DNA of 64,000 nucleotides, taken from Roseiarcus sp037446355. GTDB lineage: Bacteria > Pseudomonadota > Alphaproteobacteria > Rhizobiales > Beijerinckiaceae. This document shows positions 52,542 through 62,555 of the stretch, piece by piece; the first letter of the stretch is position 1, and each line of letters begins with the position of its first letter. The DNA is taken from NCBI GenBank assembly GCA_037446355.1, contig JBBIIT010000014.1, forward strand, positions 1 through 64,000. Reading direction: 5' to 3'. The notes beneath the pieces are model-generated. The model searched no databases and was not told where the DNA came from. It worked only from the letters and a program-made list of their open reading frames with translations. A program made the position numbers and the translations under genes.

Positions 52542-53909
52542 TCAACGTCCGCCAGCTTCGTGTCGCCCCAAAACGCCGCCCGGCCGCAGCGCCAACGTGA
52601 CCGCCAGCAGTGCGTAAACCGCGACGTCGCGATAATCGACTGGAAAGGCCGCCGACCAAACCGCCTCGAAGACGCCGACCAGCACGCCGCCCAGGAACGC
52701 GCCCTCGACGGACCCGATGCCGCCAAGCACCGCCGCGACCAGCGCCTTGAGGCCGAGCGACGTCGCCGAGGCATAACCGACTGCGCCATAGAACATCGTC
52801 ATCACATAGCCCGCTAGACCCGCGAATCCGCTGGCGAGGGCGAAGGTGCGCGCGAACAGCGCGGTCGGGTCGACGCCGAACAATTGCGCGGCGAAGGGAT
52901 CGTCGGCATAGGCCCGCCATTCGCGCCCGAAGCGCGTCCATCGCATAAGAGTGACGAGGCCGAGGCCCGCGGAAAGCGCCAGCGCGGCCGCCAGCATGGC
53001 GATCGGCGATGTGGTGACGACGAACTCGCCCGCGCGCGCCAGCCCGAACGGCGCATTGAGGATAGGACTGACCCAGGCGAGCCTCGCGCCCTGCGTGAGA
53101 CGCAATCCTTCAGTGAGAAACAGCGCCAGCCCTACGCTGGCGACCAAGGCGATTTGACCGGTCGCGCGATGCAGCGGCTGAAAAACCCATCGCGCGCCAG
53201 CGATTCCCCACGTCATCGCGACGAAGATGGCCGCCATCAGCGCAGTGCCAAGCAATAGGGCCGGCGCCGCGCCGACGGTCAGGCTCGCGGCGAAGGCGGC
53301 GCCGTAGCCGCCGGCCGCCGCCAATGCGCCGAAGGCGAGGTTAATTCGACCCACGAGGCCGTAAACCAGCGAATAGGCGGCCGCCAACAGCGCATAGACG
53401 GCGGTGAGGGGAAGTCCGTCCAGCGCCTGCTGCAATATGTAGGCCTCGCGGGAACCTATTCGCGGCAAAGAAGCGATATCGCCGAGCGGCGAGGGGTCGG
53501 CGGCGCGCGCCTCGGGCGTCGCGAGCCAGAAGCGGACGAGGAAATAGAGAGCCGCGGCGTTGATTGGCGTTCCGTCGATTTCGACCGCGACGAATTCGTC
53601 CGAGCGCAGCGGGCGCCCCGAATGACGAAAGCGGCAATGCGCGAAGTGTTTGACCGGCGCGCCGCCAGCTGGCTGGTCGAAGTAGTCGACGCGCACGCCG
53701 CGCCCGTCCTTGTCCTCGGACTGCGCGAGAATTGTGAGCGCGGACTCCGCCGGCGCGAGCGCGGGCAGGGCCATGCGGCAGAGCCGCGCCTGATCGGTTT
53801 CGACCAGACGCGAACAGGCGGCGAGCGCGCAAAGCGACAGCGCGAGCCCGAGCGCTTGGACGAACCGAGCCGTTCGAATCGTCAAGCGTTGCGCGCCCCG
53901 ACGGGACAT
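52542..53909 (-). CDS. LivH-type ABC permease with N-terminal lipoprotein-like domain
   Basis: 455 residues. From about residue 155 on it is a branched-chain amino acid permease (LPLTAVYALLAAAYSLVYGLVGRINLAFGAL..., FGREWRAYADDPFAAQLFGVD, LGLKALVAAVLGGIGSVEGAFLGGVLVG). Ahead of this is an extra ~150-residue region: signal-like helix with lipobox LAAC (Cys32), then a soluble, Cys-containing domain (LCRMALPAL, KHFAHCRFRHSGRPLRSDEFVAVEIDG). Normal LivH is ~290-310 residues. No livM/G/F/K genes are adjacent, so its partners must be elsewhere. Substrate uncertain. Confidence 0.8.
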   Translation of the reverse strand: MSRRGAQRLTIRTARFVQALGLALSLCALAACSRLVETDQARLCRMALPALAPAESALTILAQSEDKDGRGVRVDYFDQPAGGAPVKHFAHCRFRHSGRPLRSDEFVAVEIDGTPINAAALYFLVRFWLATPEARAADPSPLGDIASLPRIGSREAYILQQALDGLPLTAVYALLAAAYSLVYGLVGRINLAFGALAAAGGYGAAFAASLTVGAAPALLLGTALMAAIFVAMTWGIAGARWVFQPLHRATGQIALVASVGLALFLTEGLRLTQGARLAWVSPILNAPFGLARAGEFVVTTSPIAMLAAALALSAGLGLVTLMRWTRFGREWRAYADDPFAAQLFGVDPTALFARTFALASGFAGLAGYVMTMFYGAVGYASATSLGLKALVAAVLGGIGSVEGAFLGGVLVGVFEAVWSAAFPVDYRDVAVYALLAVTLALRPGGVLGRHEAGGR

Positions 53910-54107
53910 TCCTTTGCCAAGCCCCCGATTTTCAAATCTACCGGCGGGGTCAACCTTATCGGGAGATTCTCGTGAAGTCGCTTCTTCTTGCGAGCGCCCG
54001 CCTGTACCGAACGCGCCCGCGCCCGCCGCCGTTCGCGGCGCTGTCCTTCGCGCACAAGAGGACCTAGATTGCGCGCTTCACGCAAACGACCGGCGGAGCG
54101 CCCATCG

Positions 54108-55352
54108 ATGCCAAATGAGGACGCCTCGCGCACGTCGGCGCCAAGATCGAGCGCGCGCGCGATACCGTCCGGCGTCTGGGCGCTCGGCTTCGTTTCGTTG
54201 CTGATGGATGTTTCCTCCGAGATGATCCATGCGTTGCTGCCGGTCTATCTCGTCACCGTCATTGGCGCGTCGATGGAGACGGTCGGCGCGATGGAAGGCG
54301 TCGCGGAGGCGACGGCCTCGATCGTGAAAGTGTTCTCGGGCGCGCTTTCGGACTGGCTCGGCCGGCGCAAAATGCTGGCGGTCATCGGCTATGGCCTGGC
54401 CGCGTTCAGCAAGCCGATCTTTCCGCTCGCCGGTTCCATCGCTTGGCTGATGACCGCGCGTTTCGTAGATCGCGTCGGCAAGGGAATTCGCGGCGCCCCG
54501 CGCGACGCCCTGATCGCCGACATCTCCCCGCCCGAATTGCGGGGCGCCAGTATCGGTCTGCGCCAGTCGCTCGATACGATCGGCGCCTTCGTCGGACCGC
54601 TGATCGCGCTGGCGCTGATGGCCTGGACCGGCGACAAATATCGCACAGTGTTCTGGGCCGCTGCGCCGCCAGCGTTTCTCGCCGTCGCCCTGCTCGCGTT
54701 CGCCGTGCGCGAACCCGATCGCGCGATTGACACAACGCCCGCGCGCTTTCCGTTGCGGCGATCCGAACTCGGCAAGTTGAGCCGCGACTATTGGCTGGTC
54801 GTCGCGGTCGCGACGATTTTCACGCTCGCGCGTTGCAGTGAAGCGTTTCTGATCCTGCGCGCGAATTCGGTGGGATTGCCGGCGGCCGCAACGCCGCTCG
54901 TGCTCGTGCTGATGAACGTCGTCTATTCGCTCGCCGCCTTTCCTGTCGGCGCGCTGTCGGATCGCGTCAACCGGCTGACAATGCTGACCTTGGGATTCTT
55001 GTTGCTGATCGTGGCCGATCTCGTGCTGGCGCTGTTCGGATCTCTATTCGCAATTGCCGCCGGCGTTGCGCTCTGGGGCCTCCACCTCGGCTTCACGCAA
55101 GGGATACTCTCGACCCTGGTCGCGGATTCGGCGGCGCCGGAATTACGCGGCACGGCCTTCGGCGTCTTCAATCTCATGGGCGGGCTGGCGTTGTTGGCGG
55201 CGAGCTTGCTGGCGGGCGCGCTCTGGGACTTCGCCGGCGCGCGCGCGACGTTTCTCGTGGGCGCCGCGTTCACCACGATCGCCCTCATTGGCCTTGGCTT
55301 CATGCGGCGTTACGCGCCCCATGTCGGCGCGTCGCACTTGCCGCGCGGCTGA
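54108..55352 (+). CDS. MFS transporter
   Basis: 414 residues with 12 predicted helices. MFS signatures: GALSDWLGRRKMLAVIGYG between helices 2 and 3 and GALSDRVNRLTMLTLGFLLL between 8 and 9. The opening FVSLLMDVSSEMIHALLPVYLVTVIGAS is typical of a proteobacterial MFS subfamily of unknown substrate. ATG 54108 has GGCGGAG upstream; sequence before it in frame is Arg-rich and not like a protein start. Confidence 0.87.
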   Translation: MPNEDASRTSAPRSSARAIPSGVWALGFVSLLMDVSSEMIHALLPVYLVTVIGASMETVGAMEGVAEATASIVKVFSGALSDWLGRRKMLAVIGYGLAAFSKPIFPLAGSIAWLMTARFVDRVGKGIRGAPRDALIADISPPELRGASIGLRQSLDTIGAFVGPLIALALMAWTGDKYRTVFWAAAPPAFLAVALLAFAVREPDRAIDTTPARFPLRRSELGKLSRDYWLVVAVATIFTLARCSEAFLILRANSVGLPAAATPLVLVLMNVVYSLAAFPVGALSDRVNRLTMLTLGFLLLIVADLVLALFGSLFAIAAGVALWGLHLGFTQGILSTLVADSAAPELRGTAFGVFNLMGGLALLAASLLAGALWDFAGARATFLVGAAFTTIALIGLGFMRRYAPHVGASHLPRG

Positions 55353-55363
55353 GCGGCTTCGCG

Positions 55364-56143
55364 TCAATCTCTGAGTTCGATTCGCAAGGGAACATGGTCG
55401 GACGCCTTCTCGCGTCCGCGCATCGCCTTGTCGATGACGACCGCTTTGAGACGGTCGGCCGCCTGGGGCGATAGCAGCGCGTGATCGATGCGGATGCCGT
55501 TGTCGCGTTGCCAGGCGCCGGCCTGGTAGTCCCAGAAAGTAAAGTTTCCGCCGGCGTCCGTCGTCGCGCGCAGCGCGTCGGTCAAGCCGAGCGCGAGCAG
55601 TTCGTTGAACTTGGCGCGTGTTGCGGGCAAGAACAGCGCGTCCTCAGTCCATTGCTCGGGATGAGCGGCGTCGCGCGGCTCGGGAATGACGTTGAAATCT
55701 CCGGCCAGGACCAGCGGCTCCTCATATTCGAGCAGCTTGCGCGCGTGGCGGATCAGCCGGTCCATGAAGGCGAGCTTGTAGGGATATTTCTCCGTGCCTA
55801 CAGGGTTGCCGTTCGGAAGATAGATGCAGGCGAGCCGTACGACGCCGAAGGTCGTCGGGATCACGCCCTCGATGTAGCGCGCCTGCTCGTCGGCGAGATC
55901 GCCCGGCAATCCGCGCGCGACCTCGAAGGGGCGTTTGGAGAGAATGGCGACGCCGTTGAACGCTTTCTGGCCGTGCAGTTCGACATTGTAGCCGAGCCCC
56001 TCCACTTCGGCGCGCGGAAACGCGTCATCGACGCACTTGATCTCTTGCAGACAAAGCGCATCCGGGCTGACCTCGCGCAGATAGTCGAGCAAATGCGGCA
56101 ACCGCTGCCGGACGGAGTTGACGTTCCAGGTGGCGATAATCAG
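55364..56143 (-). CDS. xthA: Exodeoxyribonuclease III, apparent CTG start
   Basis: 259 residues. IIATWNVNSVRQRLPHLLDYL, LQEIKCVDDAFP, LAGDFNVIPEPRD, FTFWDYQ and SDHVPLRIEL are the endonuclease/exonuclease/phosphatase motifs of XthA, an AP endonuclease and 3'-5' exonuclease in base excision repair. Family members start M(K/R)IATWNVNS; here that first position is CTG (56141-56143), with GGGAGAG about 5 nt before it. No in-frame ATG, GTG or TTG lies nearby upstream. The 3' end is convergent with the MFS gene. Confidence 0.88.
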   Translation of the reverse strand: MIIATWNVNSVRQRLPHLLDYLREVSPDALCLQEIKCVDDAFPRAEVEGLGYNVELHGQKAFNGVAILSKRPFEVARGLPGDLADEQARYIEGVIPTTFGVVRLACIYLPNGNPVGTEKYPYKLAFMDRLIRHARKLLEYEEPLVLAGDFNVIPEPRDAAHPEQWTEDALFLPATRAKFNELLALGLTDALRATTDAGGNFTFWDYQAGAWQRDNGIRIDHALLSPQAADRLKAVVIDKAMRGREKASDHVPLRIELRD

Positions 56144-56354
56144 GGCGGCTCTCCCAAATAAGCGTTGGGGATCATCGCATGGGATGGCGAAATTGGGAAA
56201 GCGCCGCGGCGATACGCCCGGCCAAAGCGTTTCTTGCTCCGCGCTTATGGCGCCGCAGCGCAAAAATGCTATATGTCCTTCCAGCTCCCGCTCAATGGGA
56301 GCCGGTTTAACGCATGGTCGCGAAACGCGGCCCAACAAGAGAAGGGGTAGACAC

Positions 56355-56612
56355 ATGCCCGGTGAAAAAGCGCAGAATTTGCAGGACACTTTCCTCAATC
56401 ATGTGCGCAAGAGCAAAACCTCGGTGACGATCTTTCTCGTCAACGGCGTGAAACTTCAGGGATTTGTGACCTGGTTCGACAATTTCTGCGTGCTGTTGCG
56501 CCGCGACGGACACTCGCAGCTCGTTTATAAGCACGCGATTTCCACGATCATGCCCGCGAGCCCGATTCAGATGTTCGAGGCGGTGGAAGAGGGCGCCGCG
56601 GATCAGCATTGA
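56355..56612 (+). CDS. hfq: RNA chaperone Hfq
   Basis: 85 residues. Sm1 motif LNHVRKSKTSVTIFLVNGVKLQGFVTWFDNF and Sm2 motif YKHAISTIMP are complete. Hfq forms a hexamer that pairs small RNAs with mRNAs. AGAAGGGG precedes the ATG. It is followed 7 bp later by hflX, the standard alphaproteobacterial pair. Confidence 0.97.
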   Translation: MPGEKAQNLQDTFLNHVRKSKTSVTIFLVNGVKLQGFVTWFDNFCVLLRRDGHSQLVYKHAISTIMPASPIQMFEAVEEGAADQH

Positions 56613-56619
56613 GAACGCA

Positions 56620-57960
56620 TTGAGCGACATCTCCCCGCACGACGGCGCCGGGCAGCGCGAGCAGGCGGTCGCGGCGCACACGCGCACGCTCGTCGTCTGC
56701 CCCACGCTGACCGGGCGGGGCGCGGCCGACAAAGCCATTGCGCGCACTCCCGAGGCGCGGCGCGAGGAGGCTATCGGCCTCGCGCAGGCGATCGATCTCA
56801 ACGTCGTGGGCTCCGAACTCGTCAATCTCGCCGAGATTCGACCCGCAACCTATCTCGGAAAGGGCAAGGCGAGCGAGATCGCCGCGCGCATCGGCGCCGA
56901 GGAGATCGACCTCGTGGTGATGGATTGCGCGCTGTCGCCGGTGCAGCAGCGCAATCTCGAAAAGGAATTCAAAGCCAAAGTGATCGACCGCACCGGCCTG
57001 ATCCTGGAAATCTTCGGCCGCCGCGCCCGCACCGCCGAAGGCGCTCTTCAGGTCGAACTTGCGCATCTCAATTATCAGAAATCGCGCCTGGTGCGCTCCT
57101 GGACCCATCTCGAACGCCAGCGTGGCGGCTTCGGCTTTCTCGGCGGTCCCGGCGAAACGCAGATCGAGACCGATCGCCGTCTCATCCAGGAGCGCATGAT
57201 ACGAATCGAGCGCGACCTCGAAAACGTCAAGAAGACGCGCGCGCTGCATCGCGCCAGCCGCAAGGACGTTCCTTATCCCATCGTCGCTTTGGTCGGTTAC
57301 ACCAACGCGGGCAAGTCAACCCTGTTCAACCGCCTGACGCGCGCGGAGGTGATGGCGGCCGACATGCTGTTCGCAACGCTCGATCCAACCATGCGCCTCA
57401 TCAAGCTGCCCCACGGCGGCGCGGCGATCCTCTCCGACACCGTCGGCTTCATTTCGGATCTGCCGACGATGCTCATTTCGGCTTTTCGCGCGACCCTCGA
57501 AGAAGTGCGCGCCGCCGATGTCATCCTGCATGTGCGCGACATCGCCCACGCCGACACGGACGCGCAGGCGCAGGATGTCGCCGCAATCCTGGAGGAGCTT
57601 GGCGTCGCCGCCGCCGCCGACAAGCTGATCGAGGTTTGGAACAAGCTCGACAGGCTCGACGCCGCGCATCGGTCGGACCTGGCGCTCGGGCAGGGGAGCG
57701 ACGGTCCGATCGCGGTTTCCGCGCTGACCGGCGAAGGCGTCGACCGGCTCCTCGCCGCGATCGAGGCCCGCCTGGCCCAAGGGCGTTCGCTCATCGACCT
57801 CGATCTGGACGGCGCCGACGGGCAGGGCCTGCATTGGCTCTACGAGCACACCGAAGTCATGCGACGGCGCGACCGCGACGACGGACGCATCGACCTGACG
57901 GTGCGGGTGGCGCCGGAAGCCGTCGAGCGCGTGCGACGAAGGTTTTCGATTGTGGCTTAG
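56620..57960 (+). CDS. hflX: Ribosome-associated GTPase HflX
   Basis: 446 residues. N-terminal HflX domain (ATYLGKGKASEIAARI, RTGLILEIFGRRARTAEGALQVELAHL, GPGETQIETDRRLI) and a GTPase domain with GYTNAGKSTLFNRLT, DTVGFISDLP and NKLD. HflX splits stalled 70S ribosomes, notably after heat stress. TTG start at 56620, immediately after hfq. Confidence 0.95.
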   Translation: MSDISPHDGAGQREQAVAAHTRTLVVCPTLTGRGAADKAIARTPEARREEAIGLAQAIDLNVVGSELVNLAEIRPATYLGKGKASEIAARIGAEEIDLVVMDCALSPVQQRNLEKEFKAKVIDRTGLILEIFGRRARTAEGALQVELAHLNYQKSRLVRSWTHLERQRGGFGFLGGPGETQIETDRRLIQERMIRIERDLENVKKTRALHRASRKDVPYPIVALVGYTNAGKSTLFNRLTRAEVMAADMLFATLDPTMRLIKLPHGGAAILSDTVGFISDLPTMLISAFRATLEEVRAADVILHVRDIAHADTDAQAQDVAAILEELGVAAAADKLIEVWNKLDRLDAAHRSDLALGQGSDGPIAVSALTGEGVDRLLAAIEARLAQGRSLIDLDLDGADGQGLHWLYEHTEVMRRRDRDDGRIDLTVRVAPEAVERVRRRFSIVA

Positions 57961-57974
57961 ATCGCAGCCATTTC

Positions 57975-58525
57975 CATGAAAATCGACCAAGCGCGATTCT
58001 GGCGCTCGCCGGGGTGGTCGGCGACCTGCGCTGGGCTCTCACGGGCGCCGTCTTTGTGAGCCAGAGCGGCAACGATTCCGATGACTGGGTTACGGCGCCG
58101 TGCCTGATGGTTGGTCACGCGCTTTCCAAGACCACGACCTTCGCGCGTCAGGTTGCTCGTCGCCGGGACTTGGACTGAATCAGTGACTTTCTACGGATCG
58201 TCCGGCGCGGAAATCGTCGGCGACGGCGCCCATCTCCGGGCGATCGCTCTTGGTGCGGGCGCCGACGACATCGCGGCGGTCGGCAGCGGGTCCGCGGCGA
58301 TCTCGAACGCGCACATCGTCGACAGTAAGATTACCCGGGCGACCACCGGCGTCGGCTCAAACGGGGCGCAGTCCTCCGTCACGCTCAATCGTAATACGAT
58401 CACCGCCAACTCGACCGGCGTCAGCATTGTCAACGGAGAGTCACATGTACTCTTTCGAGAATAGCGATATTCCCAACAATAGCACGAACGTGAACGGCTC
58501 GCTGGTCGGCGCCTCCTTGTACTAA
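57975..58525 (+). pseudogene. Decayed right-handed beta-helix protein gene
   Basis: Pieces of one protein family in three consecutive reading frames. The first (to ~58178) has a hydrophobic leader (ILALAGVVG) and VFVSQSGNDSDDWVTAPC...ALSKTTT, like the start of secreted beta-helix proteins (VSGxGDDxNPCSRTAPCKTFAGAISKT). The second (~58160-58464) has SNAHIVDSKITRATTGV and VTLNRNTITANSTGVSIVNG. The third (~58440-58525) has MYSFENSDIPNNSTNVNGSL, like the family's last repeat. A large central part is missing and at least two frameshifts are needed, so it is not functional. Confidence 0.65.
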
Positions 58526-58571
58526 TTCGTCGACTCCCGTCCCACGGTGAAGGCGCCGCGTTGCGCCTTCG

Positions 58572-59906
58572 TCACTGCGCGAGCGCTTCGACGCTCGGCT
58601 CTTCGGCCAGGCCATAGATGATCTTGGGCTCGCTGACGCCGCGAAGCGGGAAACTGCCGAGCGGCACGAGGCGGCCGTCACAGTCGCCGGCCGCCGCCGC
58701 GAAAGGCGCGGAGACGACGATACGCCGGTCGAGCGCGTCGCACAGCTTCTCCATACGCGCGACTTCGTTGACCGCCGGCCCGATGACCGTAAAATCGAGC
58801 CGGTCGGCGGCGCCGACATTGCCGTAAAGCACCTCGCCTACGTGCAGCGCCAGATCGACCTCGACAGTCGGCAGGCCCAGCGAGGCGCGCAACATATTGC
58901 GTTCGTCCAGCGCGCGCATCGCCTCCTCGGCGGCGTCGAGCGCGCTGCGACAGGCCTCGTTGCGGTCCGAATCGTCGCAGGCGATCGTCGCCAGCATCGC
59001 GTCGCCGATGAACTTGAGCACCTGCCCGCCGCGCGAGCGCAGGGCCGCGGTCATCGTTTCGAACACATCGTCGAGCATGTCGACGATCTGATGGCCGGGC
59101 GAGACGTCGCTGACGCGCGTGAACGAGCGGATGTCCGCATACCAGAGCACCGCGCGCAGACTGTGCACGGAACCGCGCTCGACCGCGCCCGAATGAACGC
59201 GGCGGCCCGCGTCCTGGCCAAGGTAGGTCTGCAACAGGCCGGAGGCGATGTCATAGCCCGCATGGGCTTTCATCGCCAGGGAAAGGCCCGGAAGCGTCGC
59301 TTGCAGCAGATGAATTTCGTCCTCGCTGAATCCGCCCGCTCGATCCGTCGTGAAGGAATAGACAACCCCGGTGCCATGCGCGGGATCGCCGTTCTCGCCG
59401 AAATGATAGAGAAGGCAAACGTAGTCAGTTCCTCCGGCTTCGTGGAATTCGCGTAGCGCCGGAAAATCTCGCTCCTCGGGGCCGAGTTCGAGACGCCGAC
59501 GCAGCCAGGGATTGACCTCGCCCGCGCGCGCGCGCGCAATCAGCGCGAAGAAGGGGCTCGCGAGCCACGCGTCGGACGCGCCGCCGCCGCGCGTGAATTG
59601 CTGCACATGGACCGAATTGAGTTCGCGCCGCCAGGTGTAACCGTAACCGCTCCATTGCGGGTGCAGCGTTTGCGTCGAGACATGCGCGCGCAACAGCGGC
59701 ACGCCGCGAACGACAAGATTCTGGCAGTAGCCGTCGAAAAGTTCGCCCGCCGTCGCGCCGCGCAGCCCCTGATGCATCGACCAGACATGCAGATCGACAA
59801 TCGAGCGGGCTTTCGGGTCGGAGAAGCTCACCGCCAGTGCGGGAGGCATTTCCTTCGGCGCGGCGGTCGACCGCCCGAGCGCCGTTTGGGCGCCAATGGA
59901 AAGCAT
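58572..59906 (-). CDS. Class III adenylate/guanylate cyclase
   Basis: 444 residues. The N-terminal ~240 residues form a soluble conserved region (WSMHQGLRGATAGELFDGYCQNL, PFFALIARARAGE, YVCLLYHFGENGD) that may sense a signal. The C-terminal cyclase domain has both metal Asp (WYADIRSFTRVSD; FIGDAMLATI), the purine-selecting Lys in QVLKFIGDA, and DFTVIGPAVNEVARMEKLC with the transition-state Asn and Arg. It most likely makes cAMP. No membrane segment. ATG 59906 has AAGG upstream; a longer in-frame extension to 60740 is antisense to another gene and rejected. Confidence 0.85.
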   Translation of the reverse strand: MLSIGAQTALGRSTAAPKEMPPALAVSFSDPKARSIVDLHVWSMHQGLRGATAGELFDGYCQNLVVRGVPLLRAHVSTQTLHPQWSGYGYTWRRELNSVHVQQFTRGGGASDAWLASPFFALIARARAGEVNPWLRRRLELGPEERDFPALREFHEAGGTDYVCLLYHFGENGDPAHGTGVVYSFTTDRAGGFSEDEIHLLQATLPGLSLAMKAHAGYDIASGLLQTYLGQDAGRRVHSGAVERGSVHSLRAVLWYADIRSFTRVSDVSPGHQIVDMLDDVFETMTAALRSRGGQVLKFIGDAMLATIACDDSDRNEACRSALDAAEEAMRALDERNMLRASLGLPTVEVDLALHVGEVLYGNVGAADRLDFTVIGPAVNEVARMEKLCDALDRRIVVSAPFAAAAGDCDGRLVPLGSFPLRGVSEPKIIYGLAEEPSVEALAQ

Positions 59907-60050
59907 GAACTGGCCTTTCCCCTGCTGTCGCGCGTGAGGCGACCCGTCCGCTAAATGGGGCGCACAAGGGCGGTTCGCAAGGGCGGCGCTCGCTTTTGCA
60001 TAGCGCGCCGCCGCCGTGCGCGTTAGTTTGGCTACGGCCAGGGGGAACTC

Positions 60051-60842
60051 GTGTCGAAGCCGGAAACCAGCGTCGAGAGCGTCGTATTCGCGTCGTTGCA
60101 TCGCCCCGAGCCGTTGCAAGTTCCGGCGAAATTCAAGTGGGCGGCCCATTCGGCGGGCCCCGCGCCCGCGGTCGTGATCGCGCATGGCTCGGCGGGCGTC
60201 GATAGCCGCGGCCCGAGCTATTCCGACGCGCTCAATTCCGCCGGCATCGCAACGCTGGAAATCGACATGTGGGCCGCGCGCGGCCTCAAGGGCGGCCTCG
60301 ACCGGCCCAAGAGCATCCAGGAGACGCTGCCCGATGTATTCGGCGCATGGAAATATCTGGCCGCCCGGCCCGAGATCGACACAAAGCGGATCGGCGTCAT
60401 GGGGTTCTCCTGGGGCGGCGTGCTGTCGATGTTGACCGCGACACGCCCTTACACCGAGCGTTACCTCGCCCCTGGCGAACGCTTCGCCGCCCACGCCCCG
60501 CTTTATCCGGTGTGTTGGGTTTACAATCGCGCGCCGGGTTTTGAATTCGCCGAATTCACCGGGGCGCCTGTGTTTATCCAATGCGGCGAGCTCGACGCCT
60601 ACGATCGGCCGGACACGGGCCCAAAACTGGCGGCTTCGCTGGGGAGCGAGGCTCCCGTTAACGTGCGGGTCTATCGCGACGCCACGCACGGGTTCGACCG
60701 CGAAGCGCCTGATATGGTCGTGAACGACCCGTTCTCGCATCTGGGGCGGGGCGGCGAGGTCTTGTTCGCCTACAATGCCGAAGCGGCGGCCGAAGCGCGT
60801 GCGGCGACGCTCGCTTTTTTCCGGAAGGCGCTGGAGGGGTAA
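60051..60842 (+). CDS. Dienelactone hydrolase-family alpha/beta hydrolase
   Basis: 263 residues, GTG start. VVIAHGSAGVDSRG gives the oxyanion region, GVMGFSWGGVLSML the nucleophile elbow (Ser rather than the Cys of true dienelactone hydrolase), ELDAYDRPDTGPK the acid and ATHGFDREAPD the His. Substrate unknown. It is convergent with moeA (7 bp between) and divergent from the cyclase gene. Confidence 0.82.
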   Translation: MSKPETSVESVVFASLHRPEPLQVPAKFKWAAHSAGPAPAVVIAHGSAGVDSRGPSYSDALNSAGIATLEIDMWAARGLKGGLDRPKSIQETLPDVFGAWKYLAARPEIDTKRIGVMGFSWGGVLSMLTATRPYTERYLAPGERFAAHAPLYPVCWVYNRAPGFEFAEFTGAPVFIQCGELDAYDRPDTGPKLAASLGSEAPVNVRVYRDATHGFDREAPDMVVNDPFSHLGRGGEVLFAYNAEAAAEARAATLAFFRKALEG

Positions 60843-60849
60843 TTCGCCC

Positions 60850-62069
60850 TCAGGCGCGGATGCGGTCCCAGCGCACGATGCGGCAGATTTCTCCGGCCAT
60901 CGCCGGGGGAGCGCTTGGCGCGCGCACGATCAGCGCATCCGCGCGGGCGAGCGTTTTCACGAGCGAGGAATCCTGGTCGGCAAGCGGCGTTGCGAGCGGG
61001 GCGCCGTCGTGGCCGATCCCGAGCGAAGCGCGCACGTAATCCTCGCGCGCGCCGTTGGCGGGCATCGGCGCCGCCAGACGCGCGGGTTCGCTGGGATCGG
61101 CGCCGGCTTGGGGATCGCCGAGCAGGGCCAGCAGCAGCGGCCTCAGGAACAATGCGCCGCAGACCGCTGAGGACGTCGGATTGCCCGGCAGGCCGAGCAC
61201 GCGCAACGGGCCGAGCCGCCCGTGCATCAAGGGTTTGCCGGGCCGCATGGCGATGCGCCAGAAACCAAGCTCCATGCCGGCGTCGGTCAGCGCCTTCCGC
61301 ACGAGGTCGTGATCCCCGACCGAAGCGCCGCCGAGCGTCACCAATATATCGGCGCGCGCGGCTCGCGCCGCCTCGATCTTCTCGGCCAAAACCGCCGCAT
61401 CGTCGCGCGCGATGCCGAGATCGAGCGCCACGCCGCCATTGGCTTCAACCAATCCCACGACAAAGAAATTATTGGAGGCGACGATCTGCGAGGGTCCGAT
61501 CGGCTCGCCCGGCGCGACGAGTTCGTCGCCAGTCGCGAGAATCGCAACGCGCGGCTTACGACGCACCGGCAAGGTTGCGTGATGGGCGGCGGCGGCGAGG
61601 GCAATGTCGCGCGCATCGAGGCGGCGCCCCGCCTTCAATAAAGCCTCGCCGGTGGTGAAATCCGCGCCGGCGAAGCGAATATTGTCGTTCACATTGGCGC
61701 GCGCGGTGATTTCGACTCGCTCGCCATCGCGGCGCGTCTCTTCTTGAATGACAACCGCGTCGGCGCCCTCGGGGATCGGCGCGCCGGTGAAGATGCGCGC
61801 CGTTTCGCCCGCGCCGACGCGTCCCGAGAATGCGTGGCCGGCGGCGGATTCGCCGATCAGCCTCAATGTTCCCGGCGTATCGGCGGCGCGCAGGGCGTAT
61901 CCGTCCATCGCGGAGTTGGCGAACGGCGGCTGCGTTCTGGCCGCGGCGAAGTCGCGCGCGAGCGTGCGCCCGAACGCCTCGCCGAGGGACGCGTGCTCCT
62001 CTTCGAGTGGTTCGCTCGCCGAGGCGAGCACGCGCGCCAGCGCCTCCGCGACCGGGATCAGCGCCTCTT

Positions 62070-62073
<4 letters not shown>
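60850..62073 (-). CDS. moeA: Molybdopterin molybdenumtransferase MoeA
   Basis: 407 residues. NSAMDGYALRAADTPG, IFTGAPIPEGADAVVIQEE, VAILATGDELVAPGEPIGPSQIVASNN, LGGASVGDHDLV and GLPGNPTSSAVC are the MoeA motifs. It inserts molybdate into adenylylated molybdopterin. The ATG overlaps the moaC stop as ATGA, so the two are translationally coupled. Order trpD-trpC-moaC-moeA is typical of alphaproteobacteria. Confidence 0.95.
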
Positions 62074-62551
<478 letters not shown>

Positions 62552-62555
<4 letters not shown>

